Assembly: GCA_015351705.1 (NCBI GenBank) | Contig: JADIIM010000011.1 | Location: 1-43,535, forward strand | DNA: 43,535 bases | Reading direction: 5' to 3' | Origin: Aeromicrobium sp. | Lineage (GTDB): Bacteria > Actinomycetota > Coriobacteriia > Anaerosomatales > Anaerosomataceae | Part shown: in pieces, positions 8,300-20,334 of the stretch | How the letters are laid out: every line of letters begins with the position of its first letter | Numbering within the stretch: position 1 is the stretch's first letter | Position numbers and translations under genes: made by a program | The notes under the pieces: model-generated | What the model was told of the DNA's origin: nothing | Database searches by the model: none | The model's input: the letters and a program-made list of their open reading frames with translations, nothing else

Positions 8300-10140
8300 G
8301 CGGTATGCTCCGTCCCTTGGTCCTCCGCGCCGACACGGTGCGTTCGCAGCTTCTGCTGCTCACGCTGCGCCTCGGCGATCTCTCCGAACAGCCGGTCGTA
8401 CGCCTCGCGATCAGCGACCGGATCGAGCGCGCTCAGCTCCGCCTTCCTACTGAAGATTAGACGTCCGAGCGCGAACTCCTTGACGCGTGCCGCCACTTCC
8501 CGGAACGCGTAGTCTACTTGTTCCACTTCGGCCGCGTCCACCAACCACTCGGTGAGCATCTCGGCCGCTTCACGGTCACGACCCGCGACCGATTCGTACA
8601 GTGCCCCCTTGACCGCTCCCCCCGCGTCGACGACGAGCGCCAGGACGCGGCGCACGGTCTCGTCGGCCACGGCTTCGTCTTGCAGCAAATCCCGTGCCCC
8701 GGCCCGAACCGACGGCGCGATCGCGGCCAAGCGCACGAGCTCGCGCTCGGCCTTGGCCTCGGCCGACAGCGGCACAGCCTGATCAGCGGGCGGCGTCTCG
8801 CCGTCGGGTGCGGACCGCGCCTGGCGGGTCTGCGCACGCGGCACGACGCGCTGCACGGTGGCGAAGTCGGTCTGCAGTCTGGATGCCAGGTAGTTCATAT
8901 AGTCCTTGCCGAGCAGCGAGTCGCGGACCGGCGCGAGCACGGCGGCCGCCTCGGTAAGCGCCGCGCTGCGGCCCTCCGGTCGCGAAAGGTCATGCGCGGC
9001 GAGGCGCGCATCGAGCGCGAACTGTACGAGCGGCACGGCTCCATCGATCAGCGCGGCCATCTGCTCCGGGCCCTCGGCGGACACGTAGTCGGCCGGGTCC
9101 ATCCCGCCGGGGATGAGCGCCACATGCAGGTCCACCCGGGACCTCCCGGCTTCCGGCGTTGCCGTCCAGTCCAGGAACTCGATGGCCCTGAGAGCCGCGC
9201 GCTGCCCGGCCTCGTCTCCGTCGAACAGGTACACCACGCGCTTGCCGAACCGGCCGAGCAGCTTCACGTGGCGGTCGGTGAGGGCCGTGCCGAGCGTGGC
9301 CACCACGTGGCGCAGTCCCGCCTCGTGAAGCGCGATCACGTCGGTGTAGCCCTCCACGACCACAGCGGTCTCTTTCGCCACGATGTCAGCCCGGGCTCGG
9401 TCCAGGCCGAAGAGCGTCTGCGACTTGCGGAAGACCGGGGTCTCCTGGGAGTTGAGGTACTTGGGCTCGCCTGAACCCACCACCCGACCGCCGAACGCGA
9501 TGGTGCGGCCGGACAGGTCGGTGATCGGGAACATGATGCGGTCGAAGAACCGGTCCCGTGCCGAGCCGCGATCGTCCAGCATGAGGTTGGCATCCACGAG
9601 CTCCTCACGTGAGAACCCCTGTGCCGCCAGCTCGCGCGCAAGAGTGCCGCGGCCGCCGGGCGCGTAGCCGAGTCGCCAACGCTTGGCCACGTCCGAGCCG
9701 AAGCCGCGGCGCGCAAGGTACTCGCGCGCCGCGGTGGCGCCCGGCGTGCGTGAGGTGGTGAGCTCCCGGTGGAAGAGCGCGGCGGCGGCCTCGCACGCCG
9801 CAACCAAACGCTCCTTGCGCGACGCGCTCACCCCCGTGCCGCCCTCTTCGCGGATGTCGATGCGGGCGCGCTCGGCCAGCCGCCTGACGGCGTCCGGGAA
9901 CTCGAGGTGCTCGGCCTCCATCACGTAGCCGAAGGCGTCCCCGCCGCGACTGCAGCCGAAGCAGTGCCACAGTTGCGTGGACGGGTCGATCTTGAAACTC
10001 GGCGTCTTCTCACCGTGGAAGGGACAGTTGCCCCAGAACAGGCGTCCCTTCTGCTTGAGCACCACGGTCTCGGAGACGAGGGAGACGAGGTCGGTCGCGT
10101 CGCGTACGCGCGCGACGTCTTCATCGGGGATGCGACCCAC
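8296..10140 (-). CDS. dnaG: DNA primase
   Basis: A 614-residue primase that lays RNA primers at the replication fork. GTG at 10140 is set by an excellent ribosome-binding site (AGGAGGTGAG, 8 bases). The N-terminal zinc finger is complete: Cys39, His42, Cys60, Cys63 (CPFH...CFGC). The RNA polymerase core has the TOPRIM motifs VVVEGYTD and [11 protein letters not shown], with the primase signature [14 protein letters not shown] between them. The C-terminal third is a helicase-interaction domain with low recognisable similarity. It is the first gene of a dnaG-rpoD operon, the classic macromolecular-synthesis arrangement without rpsU. A palindrome sits just upstream, and a terminator separates it from the unrelated hppA. 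Confidence 0.98.
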
Positions 10141-10168
10141 CGACTCTCACCTCCTCCGGATATGCGCC

Positions 10169-10196
10169 GCCGCACGGACGTGACGTACCGTGCGGC
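10169..10196. promoter_or_regulatory. Palindrome upstream of dnaG-rpoD
   Basis: Nine-base arms GCCGCACGG and CCGTGCGGC flank a 10-base spacer, about 13 bases upstream of the dnaG ribosome-binding site and just past the hppA terminator. It could be an operator or a leader hairpin affecting primase and sigma expression. No clear -35/-10 pair was identified beside it. Confidence 0.5.
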
Positions 10197-10207
10197 CTGA
10201 ACACAAC

Positions 10208-10238
10208 GCTCCCGGGCGCCGCGCGGGCGCCCGGGAGC
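10208..10238 (-). terminator. Rho-independent terminator of hppA
   Basis: Thirteen-base GC-rich arms (10208-10220, 10226-10238) enclose a 5-base loop, 26 bases past the hppA stop. On the minus strand the stem is followed by GTTGTGTT, a modest U-rich tail. Confidence 0.85.
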
Positions 10239-10263
10239 ATTCTACCCCAGCGACGTGACGCGC

Positions 10264-12348
<2,085 letters not shown>

Positions 12349-12420
12349 GTCTGCCTCTCTTCTTCTCCGGTGAACGTGCGAAACGCGAAGGATGCCCGAA
12401 GCCCCCTCGGCGCTTTGGCG

Positions 12421-12449
12421 ATGATAGCCGACCTTGTATGGTGCGGCAA
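12421..12449 (-). promoter_or_regulatory. Sigma-70 type promoter of hppA
   Basis: On the minus strand TTGCCG (12444-12449) and TATCAT (12421-12426) are 17 bases apart, giving a leader of about 65 bases before the hppA ATG. It lies in the gap after the dgt stop. Confidence 0.7.
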
Positions 12450-12477
12450 CAACTCGGCAACGGCACGCGCCGGTGCG

Positions 12478-13518
12478 CTACCCCCGCCAGCGACTGGGTA
12501 TCATCAGCCGCTCGAACGTGCGGATGGCGAAGCGGTCCGTCATGCCCGAGACGTAGTCGGTCACGGCCTGTACCAGACCGCTCTCCTCATCAGGCTGCGC
12601 CTCGTCGGGAAGCGACGCCGGCGACTCCAGATAGTGGCGGAAGAGCGTCTGCACCACGCGGTACGCCTTGGGCTCCTCGCGCTTGGCGTCGGGCGACAGG
12701 TACACATGGTCGAACAGGAACGACCGTAGGTCCATCATCGCCTTGTACACACGGTCGTCCATCGCCACATCGTCACGCTCGGCCGTCGTCTCCACGAGGC
12801 TCTGCACCATCGTGGTGATGCGCTCGGCGTGCGTGTGTCCGAGCACGTCGCACGGCGCCTGCGGAAGATCGTTCTCGGTCAGTATGCCGCCGCGGATCGC
12901 GTCGTCGATGTCGTGGTTCACGTAGGCCACGCGGTCCGAGATCGCCACGATCTGGCCCTCGAGCGTGGCGGCGCGCTTAGAGCCCGTGTGGCACCGGATG
13001 CCGTCGCGCACCTCCCAGGTGAGATTGAGCCCCCGACCACCGTACTCGAGCGTCTCGACGATCCGTGAGCTCTGCAGGTTGTGGCGGAACGGGTACGGCA
13101 CGGCCGGATAGCGGTCCCGCACCTCGCGCAGGGCATCGTTCAGCGCGTCCTCGCCGATGTGGCCGAACGGCGTGTGGCCCAGGTCATGACCGAGGGCGAT
13201 GGCCTCCGTGAGGTCCTCGTTCAGGCGCAACGCGCGCGCAACCGACCGGGCGATCTGAGAGACCTCGAGGGTGTGCGTGAGACGGGTGCGGTAGTGGTCG
13301 CCCTCAGGCGCGAGGAAGACCTGCGTCTTGTGCGAGAGGCGGCGGAACGCCTTGCAGTGGATGATCCGGTCCCGGTCGCGCTGGTACTCGGTGCGGTACG
13401 GGTCGTCGCTCACGGGACGCTCCCGGCCGCGCGTGTCACGCGACAGCGCGGCCCGCGACGAGAGCCGGCCCGCTTCCTCGGCCTCATACGCCTCCCGGGT
13501 GAGGATCTCTCCGCTCAC
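12478..13518 (-). CDS. dgt: dGTP triphosphohydrolase-like HD protein
   Basis: A 346-residue dNTP triphosphohydrolase, splitting dGTP (or other dNTPs) to deoxynucleoside and triphosphate. The GTG at 13518 follows GAGAGGG; upstream in-frame codons encode low-complexity sequence. Family motifs: SDDPYRTEYQRDRDRIIHCK, FRRLSHKTQVF, RLTHTLEVSQIARSVARAL, the metal-binding HDLGHTPFGHIGEDAL and later DRVAYVNHDIDDAIR. This is the shorter bacterial dGTPase-like subfamily, conserved next to dnaG in many Gram-positives, where it is thought to balance dNTP pools. A hairpin lies between ppdK and this gene, so expression may be partly by read-through. True substrate preference is not shown by the sequence. 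Confidence 0.93.
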   Translation of the reverse strand: MSGEILTREAYEAEEAGRLSSRAALSRDTRGRERPVSDDPYRTEYQRDRDRIIHCKAFRRLSHKTQVFLAPEGDHYRTRLTHTLEVSQIARSVARALRLNEDLTEAIALGHDLGHTPFGHIGEDALNDALREVRDRYPAVPYPFRHNLQSSRIVETLEYGGRGLNLTWEVRDGIRCHTGSKRAATLEGQIVAISDRVAYVNHDIDDAIRGGILTENDLPQAPCDVLGHTHAERITTMVQSLVETTAERDDVAMDDRVYKAMMDLRSFLFDHVYLSPDAKREEPKAYRVVQTLFRHYLESPASLPDEAQPDEESGLVQAVTDYVSGMTDRFAIRTFERLMIPSRWRG

Positions 13519-13548
13519 ACGTCCCTCTCGCGTCCGGATGCGACACGA

Positions 13549-13570
13549 GGCGCCGGATCCGGCCGGCGCC
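13549..13570 (-). terminator. Hairpin between ppdK and dgt
   Basis: GGCGCCGG and CCGGCGCC (8 bp, 6-base loop) lie 19 bases after the ppdK stop and about 30 bases before the dgt start. The weak T content after it suggests partial termination or an mRNA processing boundary. Confidence 0.5.
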
Positions 13571-13588
13571 CCGTGCGGTCTGGTCGTC

Positions 13589-16306
13589 CTAGCGGTTGTC
13601 CGAGCCGGAGGCGCGCTCGGCCAGCACCGCCTGCGCGGCGGCAAGGCGCGCGAGCGGCACCCGGTACGGCGAACAGCTCACGTAGTCGAGGCCGAGGGCG
13701 ACGAAGACGCTCACGGACTCGGGATCGCCACCGTGCTCGCCACATACGCCGAGCTTGATGCCCGGGTTGGCGCTCCTGCCCCGCTCACAGCCCAGGCCGA
13801 CCACCTTGGCCACGCCGTCGTCGATGGTCTCGAACGGGTTGCGGGTGAGCACCTTGCGCTCGAGGTAGCGCGGCAGGAACTTGCTCTCGATGTCGTCGCG
13901 GCTGAAGCCGAACGTCGTCTGGGTGAGGTCGTTGGTGCCGAAGCTGAAGAAGTCGGCCACCTCGGCGATCTCATCGGCGCACACCGCGGCGCGCGGCAGC
14001 TCGATCATCGTCCCGATGGGGATGTCGACCGACACGCCCTCCTCCCCGCTCACGCGCGCGATGACCGCCACGCACTCCTCGCGAAGCACCGCAAGCTCGG
14101 CCTTCACGCTCACGAGCGGGATCATGATCTCCGGACGTGGGTCCTTGCCCTGCTTCTTGAGCTGGCACGTGGCCCGGGTGATCGCTTCGACCTGCAGTGC
14201 GTACAGCTCGGGGTGCATGATGCCGAGGCGGCACCCGCGCAGTCCGAGCATCGGGTTCATCTCGGCCATGGCGTCGATGTGCGCGAGCAGACGGCGCTTG
14301 GCGGCAAGCTCCCCGGCGTCGGCGCCGGCGCACTCGGCCCGCACGATCTCCACCTCGAGCTCACGCGGCGAGTCCAGGAACTCGTGGAGCGGCGGGTCGA
14401 GCAGACGCACCGTCACCGGCAGGCCGTCCATCGCCTCGAAGATGCCGAGGTAGTCGCCGGTCTGGACGTCGAGCAGCTTGGCGAGGGCGCCGTCGCGGAC
14501 CTCGTTGCTCTCGGCGAGGATGAAGTCCTGAATGATCGCCTTACGGTCGCCGAGGAACATGTGCTCCGTGCGGCATAGGCCGATGCCGGCCGCCCCGAAC
14601 TCCCGGCCGAGCGCGGCGTCCTCAGGCGTGTCGGCGTTGGCGCGGACACCGAGCGTGCGGACCTCGTCGGCCCATCCGAGCACGGTGTCGAGGTCTCCGG
14701 AGACCTCCGGCTGCACGAGCGAGACGCGCCCGAGCACCACGATGCCGCTGGTGCCGTCGATCGAGATGACGTCGCCCTCGCTGAGCGTCACGTCGGTGCC
14801 GCTCACAACGGCCTGCCTGGTCTTCGCGTCGATCTTGAGCGCCTCGGCGCCGCACACGCACGGCTTGCCCATGCCGCGTGCCACGACCGCGGCGTGGGAG
14901 GTCTTGCCGCCGTGGCTCGTGAGGATCCCCTCGGCCGAGACCATGCCGTGCAGGTCGTCAGGGGTGGTCTCCCACCGCACGAGGATGACCTTGCGTCCCT
15001 CGGCAGCGGCGGACTCGGCGTCATCGGCGGTGAAGACGACCTCACCCACAGCGGCGCCGGGGCTGGCGTTCAGTCCCTTGGCGAGCACGTCGTAGGTGGC
15101 GGTGGTGTCGAACTGCGGGTGGAGCAGCTGGTCGAGCTGTGCCGGGACGATCCGCATGAGCGCTTCCTCGCGCGTGATCATCCCCTCCTCGACCATGTCG
15201 ACCGCGATCTTGAGCGCTGCGCGCGCGGTCCGCTTGCCGATGCGCGTCTGCAGCATCCAGAGCTTGCCCTCCTGGATGGTGAACTCGATGTCGCACATGT
15301 CGCGATACGCCTGCTCGAGGATCTCGAACACCCCGTAGAGCTCCTCGGCCGCCTCCGGCAGCACCTCGGCGAGCTCGGCGATCGGACGCGTCTTGCGGAT
15401 GCCCGCCACCACGTCCTCGCCCTGCGCGTTGGTGAGGAAGTCGCCGTAGTACTCCTTGGTGCCGTCGGCCGCGTTGCGCGTGAAGCCCACGCCGGTCGCC
15501 GACGTGTCGCCCATGTTGCCGAAGACCATCGCCTGGACGTTCACGGCGGTGCCGAGGTCGTCGGCGATCTTCTCCATCTTGCGGTAGTACACCGCGCGGT
15601 CGTTCATCCAGCTCTTGAAGACCGCTTCGATGGCCAGGTGCAGCTGCAGTTGCACGTCCTGCGGGAAGACGACACGCCCGTCCTGAGCAAGCTGCGGGAA
15701 CTCCGCGGGCGACACGTGGCTCGAGACGATCCCCTTGAAGATGTCCACGAGGTCCTTGAGGTCGCCGGCGGAAAGATCGGTGTCTTCTGCCGCTTTCCGG
15801 TCCATCTTCATCGCGTTGATCGCGTTCTCGAACTCATCACCTTCGACGTCGAGCACGACCTTGCTGAACATCTGGATGAAGCGGCGGTAGCTGTCCCACG
15901 CGAAGCGCTCGTTGCCGCTCTTGGTGATGAGGCCCTCGACGCTCCGGTCGTTCAGACCGAGGTTCAAGACGGTGTCCATCATCCCCGGCATCGAGAACGC
16001 CGAGCCGGACCGGACCGACACCAGCAGCGGGTCGTTGTCGTCGCCGAGCGTCTTGCCCATCTTCTGCTGGAGGACGGCCACGTGCTCGGCGACCTCCTCG
16101 GCAAGACCGGCCGGGAAGGACGGCGGCGTTGCATTGTAGTACTCCATGCACGCCTGGCAGGTGATGGTGAATCCGGGCGGCACCGGAAGCCCCATGTTCG
16201 CCATCTCGGCGAGGTTGGCGCCCTTGCCGCCGAGCACGAACTTCATGTCCTTGTTGCCCTCGGTCTGTCCCGCCCCGAACGCGTAAACCCGCTTGATGTC
16301 AGACAA
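13589..16306 (-). CDS. ppdK: Pyruvate, phosphate dikinase
   Basis: A 905-residue enzyme interconverting ATP + Pi + pyruvate with AMP + PPi + PEP. The TTG at 16306 is chosen because AAGGGAG lies about 6 bases upstream and the protein then opens with the usual KRVYAFGAGQTEGNKDMKFV; the longer open frame overlaps the regulator gene and reads as non-coding. Domain order: N-terminal ATP-grasp (GGKGANLAEM near the start), phosphohistidine domain with HGGKTSHAAVVARGMGKPC (His near 471), and a C-terminal PEP-utilising barrel with LGLRGCRLG, SFGTNDLTQTTFGFSRDD and CGEHGGDPESV (Cys near 855). It follows its own regulator by 67 bases. With the PPi-driven pump nearby it suggests PPi-linked glycolysis or gluconeogenesis. 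Confidence 0.98.
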   Translation of the reverse strand: MSDIKRVYAFGAGQTEGNKDMKFVLGGKGANLAEMANMGLPVPPGFTITCQACMEYYNATPPSFPAGLAEEVAEHVAVLQQKMGKTLGDDNDPLLVSVRSGSAFSMPGMMDTVLNLGLNDRSVEGLITKSGNERFAWDSYRRFIQMFSKVVLDVEGDEFENAINAMKMDRKAAEDTDLSAGDLKDLVDIFKGIVSSHVSPAEFPQLAQDGRVVFPQDVQLQLHLAIEAVFKSWMNDRAVYYRKMEKIADDLGTAVNVQAMVFGNMGDTSATGVGFTRNAADGTKEYYGDFLTNAQGEDVVAGIRKTRPIAELAEVLPEAAEELYGVFEILEQAYRDMCDIEFTIQEGKLWMLQTRIGKRTARAALKIAVDMVEEGMITREEALMRIVPAQLDQLLHPQFDTTATYDVLAKGLNASPGAAVGEVVFTADDAESAAAEGRKVILVRWETTPDDLHGMVSAEGILTSHGGKTSHAAVVARGMGKPCVCGAEALKIDAKTRQAVVSGTDVTLSEGDVISIDGTSGIVVLGRVSLVQPEVSGDLDTVLGWADEVRTLGVRANADTPEDAALGREFGAAGIGLCRTEHMFLGDRKAIIQDFILAESNEVRDGALAKLLDVQTGDYLGIFEAMDGLPVTVRLLDPPLHEFLDSPRELEVEIVRAECAGADAGELAAKRRLLAHIDAMAEMNPMLGLRGCRLGIMHPELYALQVEAITRATCQLKKQGKDPRPEIMIPLVSVKAELAVLREECVAVIARVSGEEGVSVDIPIGTMIELPRAAVCADEIAEVADFFSFGTNDLTQTTFGFSRDDIESKFLPRYLERKVLTRNPFETIDDGVAKVVGLGCERGRSANPGIKLGVCGEHGGDPESVSVFVALGLDYVSCSPYRVPLARLAAAQAVLAERASGSDNR

Positions 16307-16348
16307 GGTCGCTCCCTTTCTCCGGCCTACCCCCGACAGCGTGCCTGC

Positions 16349-16354
16349 ATGATA
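16349..16354 (-). promoter_or_regulatory. Possible -10 of a ppdK promoter
   Basis: TATCAT on the minus strand lies 42 bases upstream of the ppdK start, in the gap after the regulator gene; the hexamer 17 bases further up (CTGAGC) is a poor -35. The same TATCAT is used before hppA and hrcA. Confidence 0.4.
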
Positions 16355-16373
16355 CCGCACCTTGCTCCGGCGC

Positions 16374-17192
16374 TCAGTCCTGTGTCTGGAAGCGCGCGCC
16401 GATGTTGCGCAGGATCTCCTGCGCCGACTCCTCCACCGCCCGGTTGTCGGTGTGGATGACCAGGCAGCCGATCTTGCGCATGATCGCCCGGGCCTCGGCA
16501 AGCTCCGCTTCGATGGCCTCGCGGTCCGCGTAGCGCGGGATGTACCCACCGAACTCGCGCATCCGCTCGGTGCGGATCTGATGGAGGACGGCCACGCTCG
16601 TCACGAGCCCGAAGACCCGGCGCGGATCGAGCTCGAAGATCTCCGACGGCGGCGCCACGCCCGGCGCGAGCGGGACGTTGGCCACCCGCCACCCCTTGAA
16701 GGCCAGGTACATGGCGATGGGCGTCTTGGAGGTGCGCGACACGCCGAGCAAGACGATGTCGGCTTCCTGGAGCCCCTCGGGGTGACGGCCGTCGTCGTGC
16801 TTGACAGCGAACTCCATCGCCTCGATCCGGTCGAAGTACCCCTCGTCGGTCCTGCGCATCCGTCCGGGCTCGCCGGTGGGCTCTTTGCCCGTGACATCGG
16901 TCAGACGCTGGATGGCCGGGCCGAGCAGGTCGACGCCGACCACACCGCCTTCCTCCAGCCGGCGCATCTCGCGCCGGAGCGGCTCGGAGACGAGCGTATA
17001 GAAGAAGATGCAGTCGTGCCCGCAGTGCTCGCGCACGAGGCTCCGCAGCCCCTCGGGCGTGGTCACCTTGGGAAGCCGCTCGATACGGAACGCGTTGGGC
17101 CGGAACTGCGAGATCGCCGCGAGCGCCACGGTCTCGCCGGTCTCGCCGAGCGAGTCCGACAGTACGTGGATCGTCACCGCGCGTTCGCGCAC
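16374..17192 (-). CDS. PPDK regulatory kinase/phosphorylase (PSRP/DUF299)
   Basis: A 272-residue bifunctional regulator. Family members inactivate PPDK (or PEP synthase) by ADP-dependent phosphorylation of a Thr next to the catalytic His and reactivate it by Pi-dependent phosphorolysis yielding PPi. Visible features: VTIHVLSDSLGETGETVA at the N-terminus, a central HDDGRHPEGLQEADIVLLG and the P-loop-like GVSRTSKTPIAMYLA. The PPDK here has the target Thr (GGKTSHA). GTG at 17192 starts 4 bases after the glyS stop; a second GTG 15 bases later is possible. Its place directly before ppdK identifies PPDK, rather than PEP synthase, as the likely partner. Confidence 0.93.
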   Translation of the reverse strand: MRERAVTIHVLSDSLGETGETVALAAISQFRPNAFRIERLPKVTTPEGLRSLVREHCGHDCIFFYTLVSEPLRREMRRLEEGGVVGVDLLGPAIQRLTDVTGKEPTGEPGRMRRTDEGYFDRIEAMEFAVKHDDGRHPEGLQEADIVLLGVSRTSKTPIAMYLAFKGWRVANVPLAPGVAPPSEIFELDPRRVFGLVTSVAVLHQIRTERMREFGGYIPRYADREAIEAELAEARAIMRKIGCLVIHTDNRAVEESAQEILRNIGARFQTQD

Positions 17193-17196
17193 CGTC

Positions 17197-19268
17197 CTAC
17201 CCCGCCAGCTTGCTGAAGTCCGCGAAGCGGTCGAACAGGCCCACCAGCCGGTTCAGGAGCGCGAGCCGGTTGCGGCGGACGGTCGGGTCCGGGTCCATCA
17301 CGAGCACCTTCTCGAAGAACTCGTCGACCGGCGCGCGCAGGCGTGCGATCTGATCGAGGGCCGATGAGTAGTCCGGGTCGGTACCGCCGGGCCCGCCGAG
17401 CGCCGGGGCCCCGCATGCCTCGATGGCGGCCTCGAGTGCGCGCTCGGCGTCGGTGAGCAGCGCGGCGTCCAGATCGGTGCCGGCCGCGACGTCACTCAGG
17501 TTCGCGGCGCGCTTGAACGCGATGGCGAGGTCAGCGCCGCCTTCAGTGGCGCGGAACGCCTTGACCGCGGCAACGCGCCGCGCGGTGTCGTAGACGTCAC
17601 CGGATGCGACCGCGAGCACGGCGAGGATCTCGTCGTGGGCGTAGCCCTGGTCCTTCAAGATGACCGCAAGACGGGTGTCGAAGAACTCCCGCACCGTAGC
17701 GGCCGTGGCCTGGGCGTCCAGGTCGGCAATCACGTCGCGGTATCCCGCGACCGCCTCGGCGATGGCCGCATCCAGGTCGATGCGCACGCCGCCATCCAGG
17801 AGCATCGCGAGGATGCCGATCGCCTGACGCCTGAGCGCGTACGGGTCCGCCGAGCCGGTGGGCGCCTGGCCGATCGCGAAGATGCCCGCGATAGTGTCGA
17901 GCTTGTCGGCGATCGCGACGATCCGCGCCGCGAGCGTGGCGGGAAGCGCGTCGCCGGCGAAACGCGGGCGATAGTGATCAGGGATGCCGTCGGCCACCTC
18001 GGCTGACTCTCCCGCGGCCAGCGCGTAGTGGCGGCCCATCACGCCCTGGAGCGACGTGAACTCCACCACGGCCTGCGTGACCAGGTCCGCCTTCGCCAGA
18101 CGCGCGATGCGTGCGGCGCTCGCGGCCGTGCCCGCGTCGACGCCCGCCGCGGTGGCGAGCGCACCGCTCAGCCGTTCGATACGACGCACCTTGGCGCCGA
18201 GCGAGCCGAGCTTCTCATGGAAGACGATCACGTCAAGATCGTCCACGTACGCCTCAAGCGGGCGCTTGAGGTCCTCCCGGAAGAAGAACACCGCATCTGC
18301 CAGGCGTGCGCGGATGACACGCTCGTGACCGGCCACGATCTGCGCGGCACGGGCGGAGTCGCCGTTGTGGACCACCAGGAAGCGCGCCATCAGACGGCCC
18401 TCGGCGTCATCGACCGGGAAGTAGCGCTGGTGACTCTCCATCGCTTCTTCGACGATCTCGCGCGGCACCTCGAGGAACTCATCGTCGAAGGTGCCCACCA
18501 CGACAGACGGCCACTCGACGAGGTTCACGACCTCCTTGAACGTCTTGCCGGGGACCACGGCGGTCCCGTTGAGGGCCGCCGAGGCGGCGTCAAGACCCTC
18601 GCGTATGACGCGGGCACGGTCCTCCGCCGAGACCATGACGTATGCCCCGGCAAGATCATCGGCGTACGAGCCTGCTGAGGAGACCTCGACCGGACCGGCG
18701 AGGAACCGGTGCCCCGCGCTCGTCTGTGTGGCCTCAAGACCCGCGAAGCGGACCGGGACGACCTCGTCGCCGAAGAGCGCCACCAGCCACCGCACAGGCC
18801 GGATGAACCGCGTGGCGCCGCTTCCCCACCGCATCGACTTGACCCACTCGATGTCGGTGATGAGCGACGTGAGCAGCCCGGGAAGCACCTCGGAAGCCGG
18901 ACGCCCTTCCTCCTCGATGTGCGCGACCACGTACTCGGCGCCATCGATGGACTCGCGCACGAGGTCGGTGACCGCCAGGCCGCGGCTGCGGGCGAATCCC
19001 TCGGCGGCCTTCGTTGGCTGACCGTTCTCGTCGAAGGCCACTTTGGCGGCAGGCCCCTTCACCGTCAGCGCGAGGTCGGACTGGCGCTCGGCCAGCCCGC
19101 GGACCACAAGCGCGATCCGGCGCGGAGAGCCGAACGTCTGGAGCTCCTCATAGGGAAGCCGAGCGGCCTCCAGGCGCGCCGCGGCCAGCGCGCGCACCTG
19201 CTCCACCGCGTCGTACAGCGGAGCCGAGGGGACCTCCTCGACACCGATCTCGAGCAGCAGGTCGCGGC

Positions 19269-19272
<4 letters not shown>
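17197..19272 (-). CDS. glyS: Glycyl-tRNA synthetase beta subunit
   Basis: A 691-residue tRNA-binding subunit of the alpha2-beta2 glycyl-tRNA synthetase. It opens with the family hallmark [15 protein letters not shown] and has [39 protein letters not shown] and the HD-like core around [31 protein letters not shown] (given here only as landmarks), then a C-terminal anticodon-binding helical domain ending in DFSKLAG. Length is normal for the family. The ATG at 19272 overlaps the glyQ stop (ATGA), which favours equal production of both subunits. Confidence 0.98.
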
Positions 19273-20156
<884 letters not shown>

Positions 20157-20225
20157 AGCTCCTCGGATCCTCGATCGGACGGTCAGCACCCCGCCGTGTC
20201 ACGGCGTGTGGTCAGCGTGGCAGAC

Positions 20226-20254
20226 AGTGTACACCAGCACCGCGCGCGGGACAC
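20226..20254 (-). promoter_or_regulatory. Possible glyQ operon promoter
   Basis: On the minus strand TACACT (20226-20231) has GTGTCC (20249-20254) 17 bases upstream, with three of six matches to the -35 consensus. It sits about 70 bases before the glyQ ATG in the gap divergent from the phosphatase gene. Confidence 0.4.
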
Positions 20255-20334
20255 CGCGCCGTGGTACGGTTGCCGTGACCGCATCCGCCGGTCCGCCCGC
20301 TCGCACGGACAGCACGCCTGAGGACACGCCGCCT

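Noticed and set aside
16307-16549. Upstream extension of ppdK into the regulator gene
   Set aside because: The translation is Arg/Ser-rich noise and overlaps the well-supported regulatory kinase; TTG at 16306 has a good ribosome-binding site and gives the normal N-terminus.
20157-20334. T-box leader upstream of glyQ
   Set aside because: No T-box sequence, specifier-loop context or terminator/antiterminator pair could be recognised in the 178-base gap.
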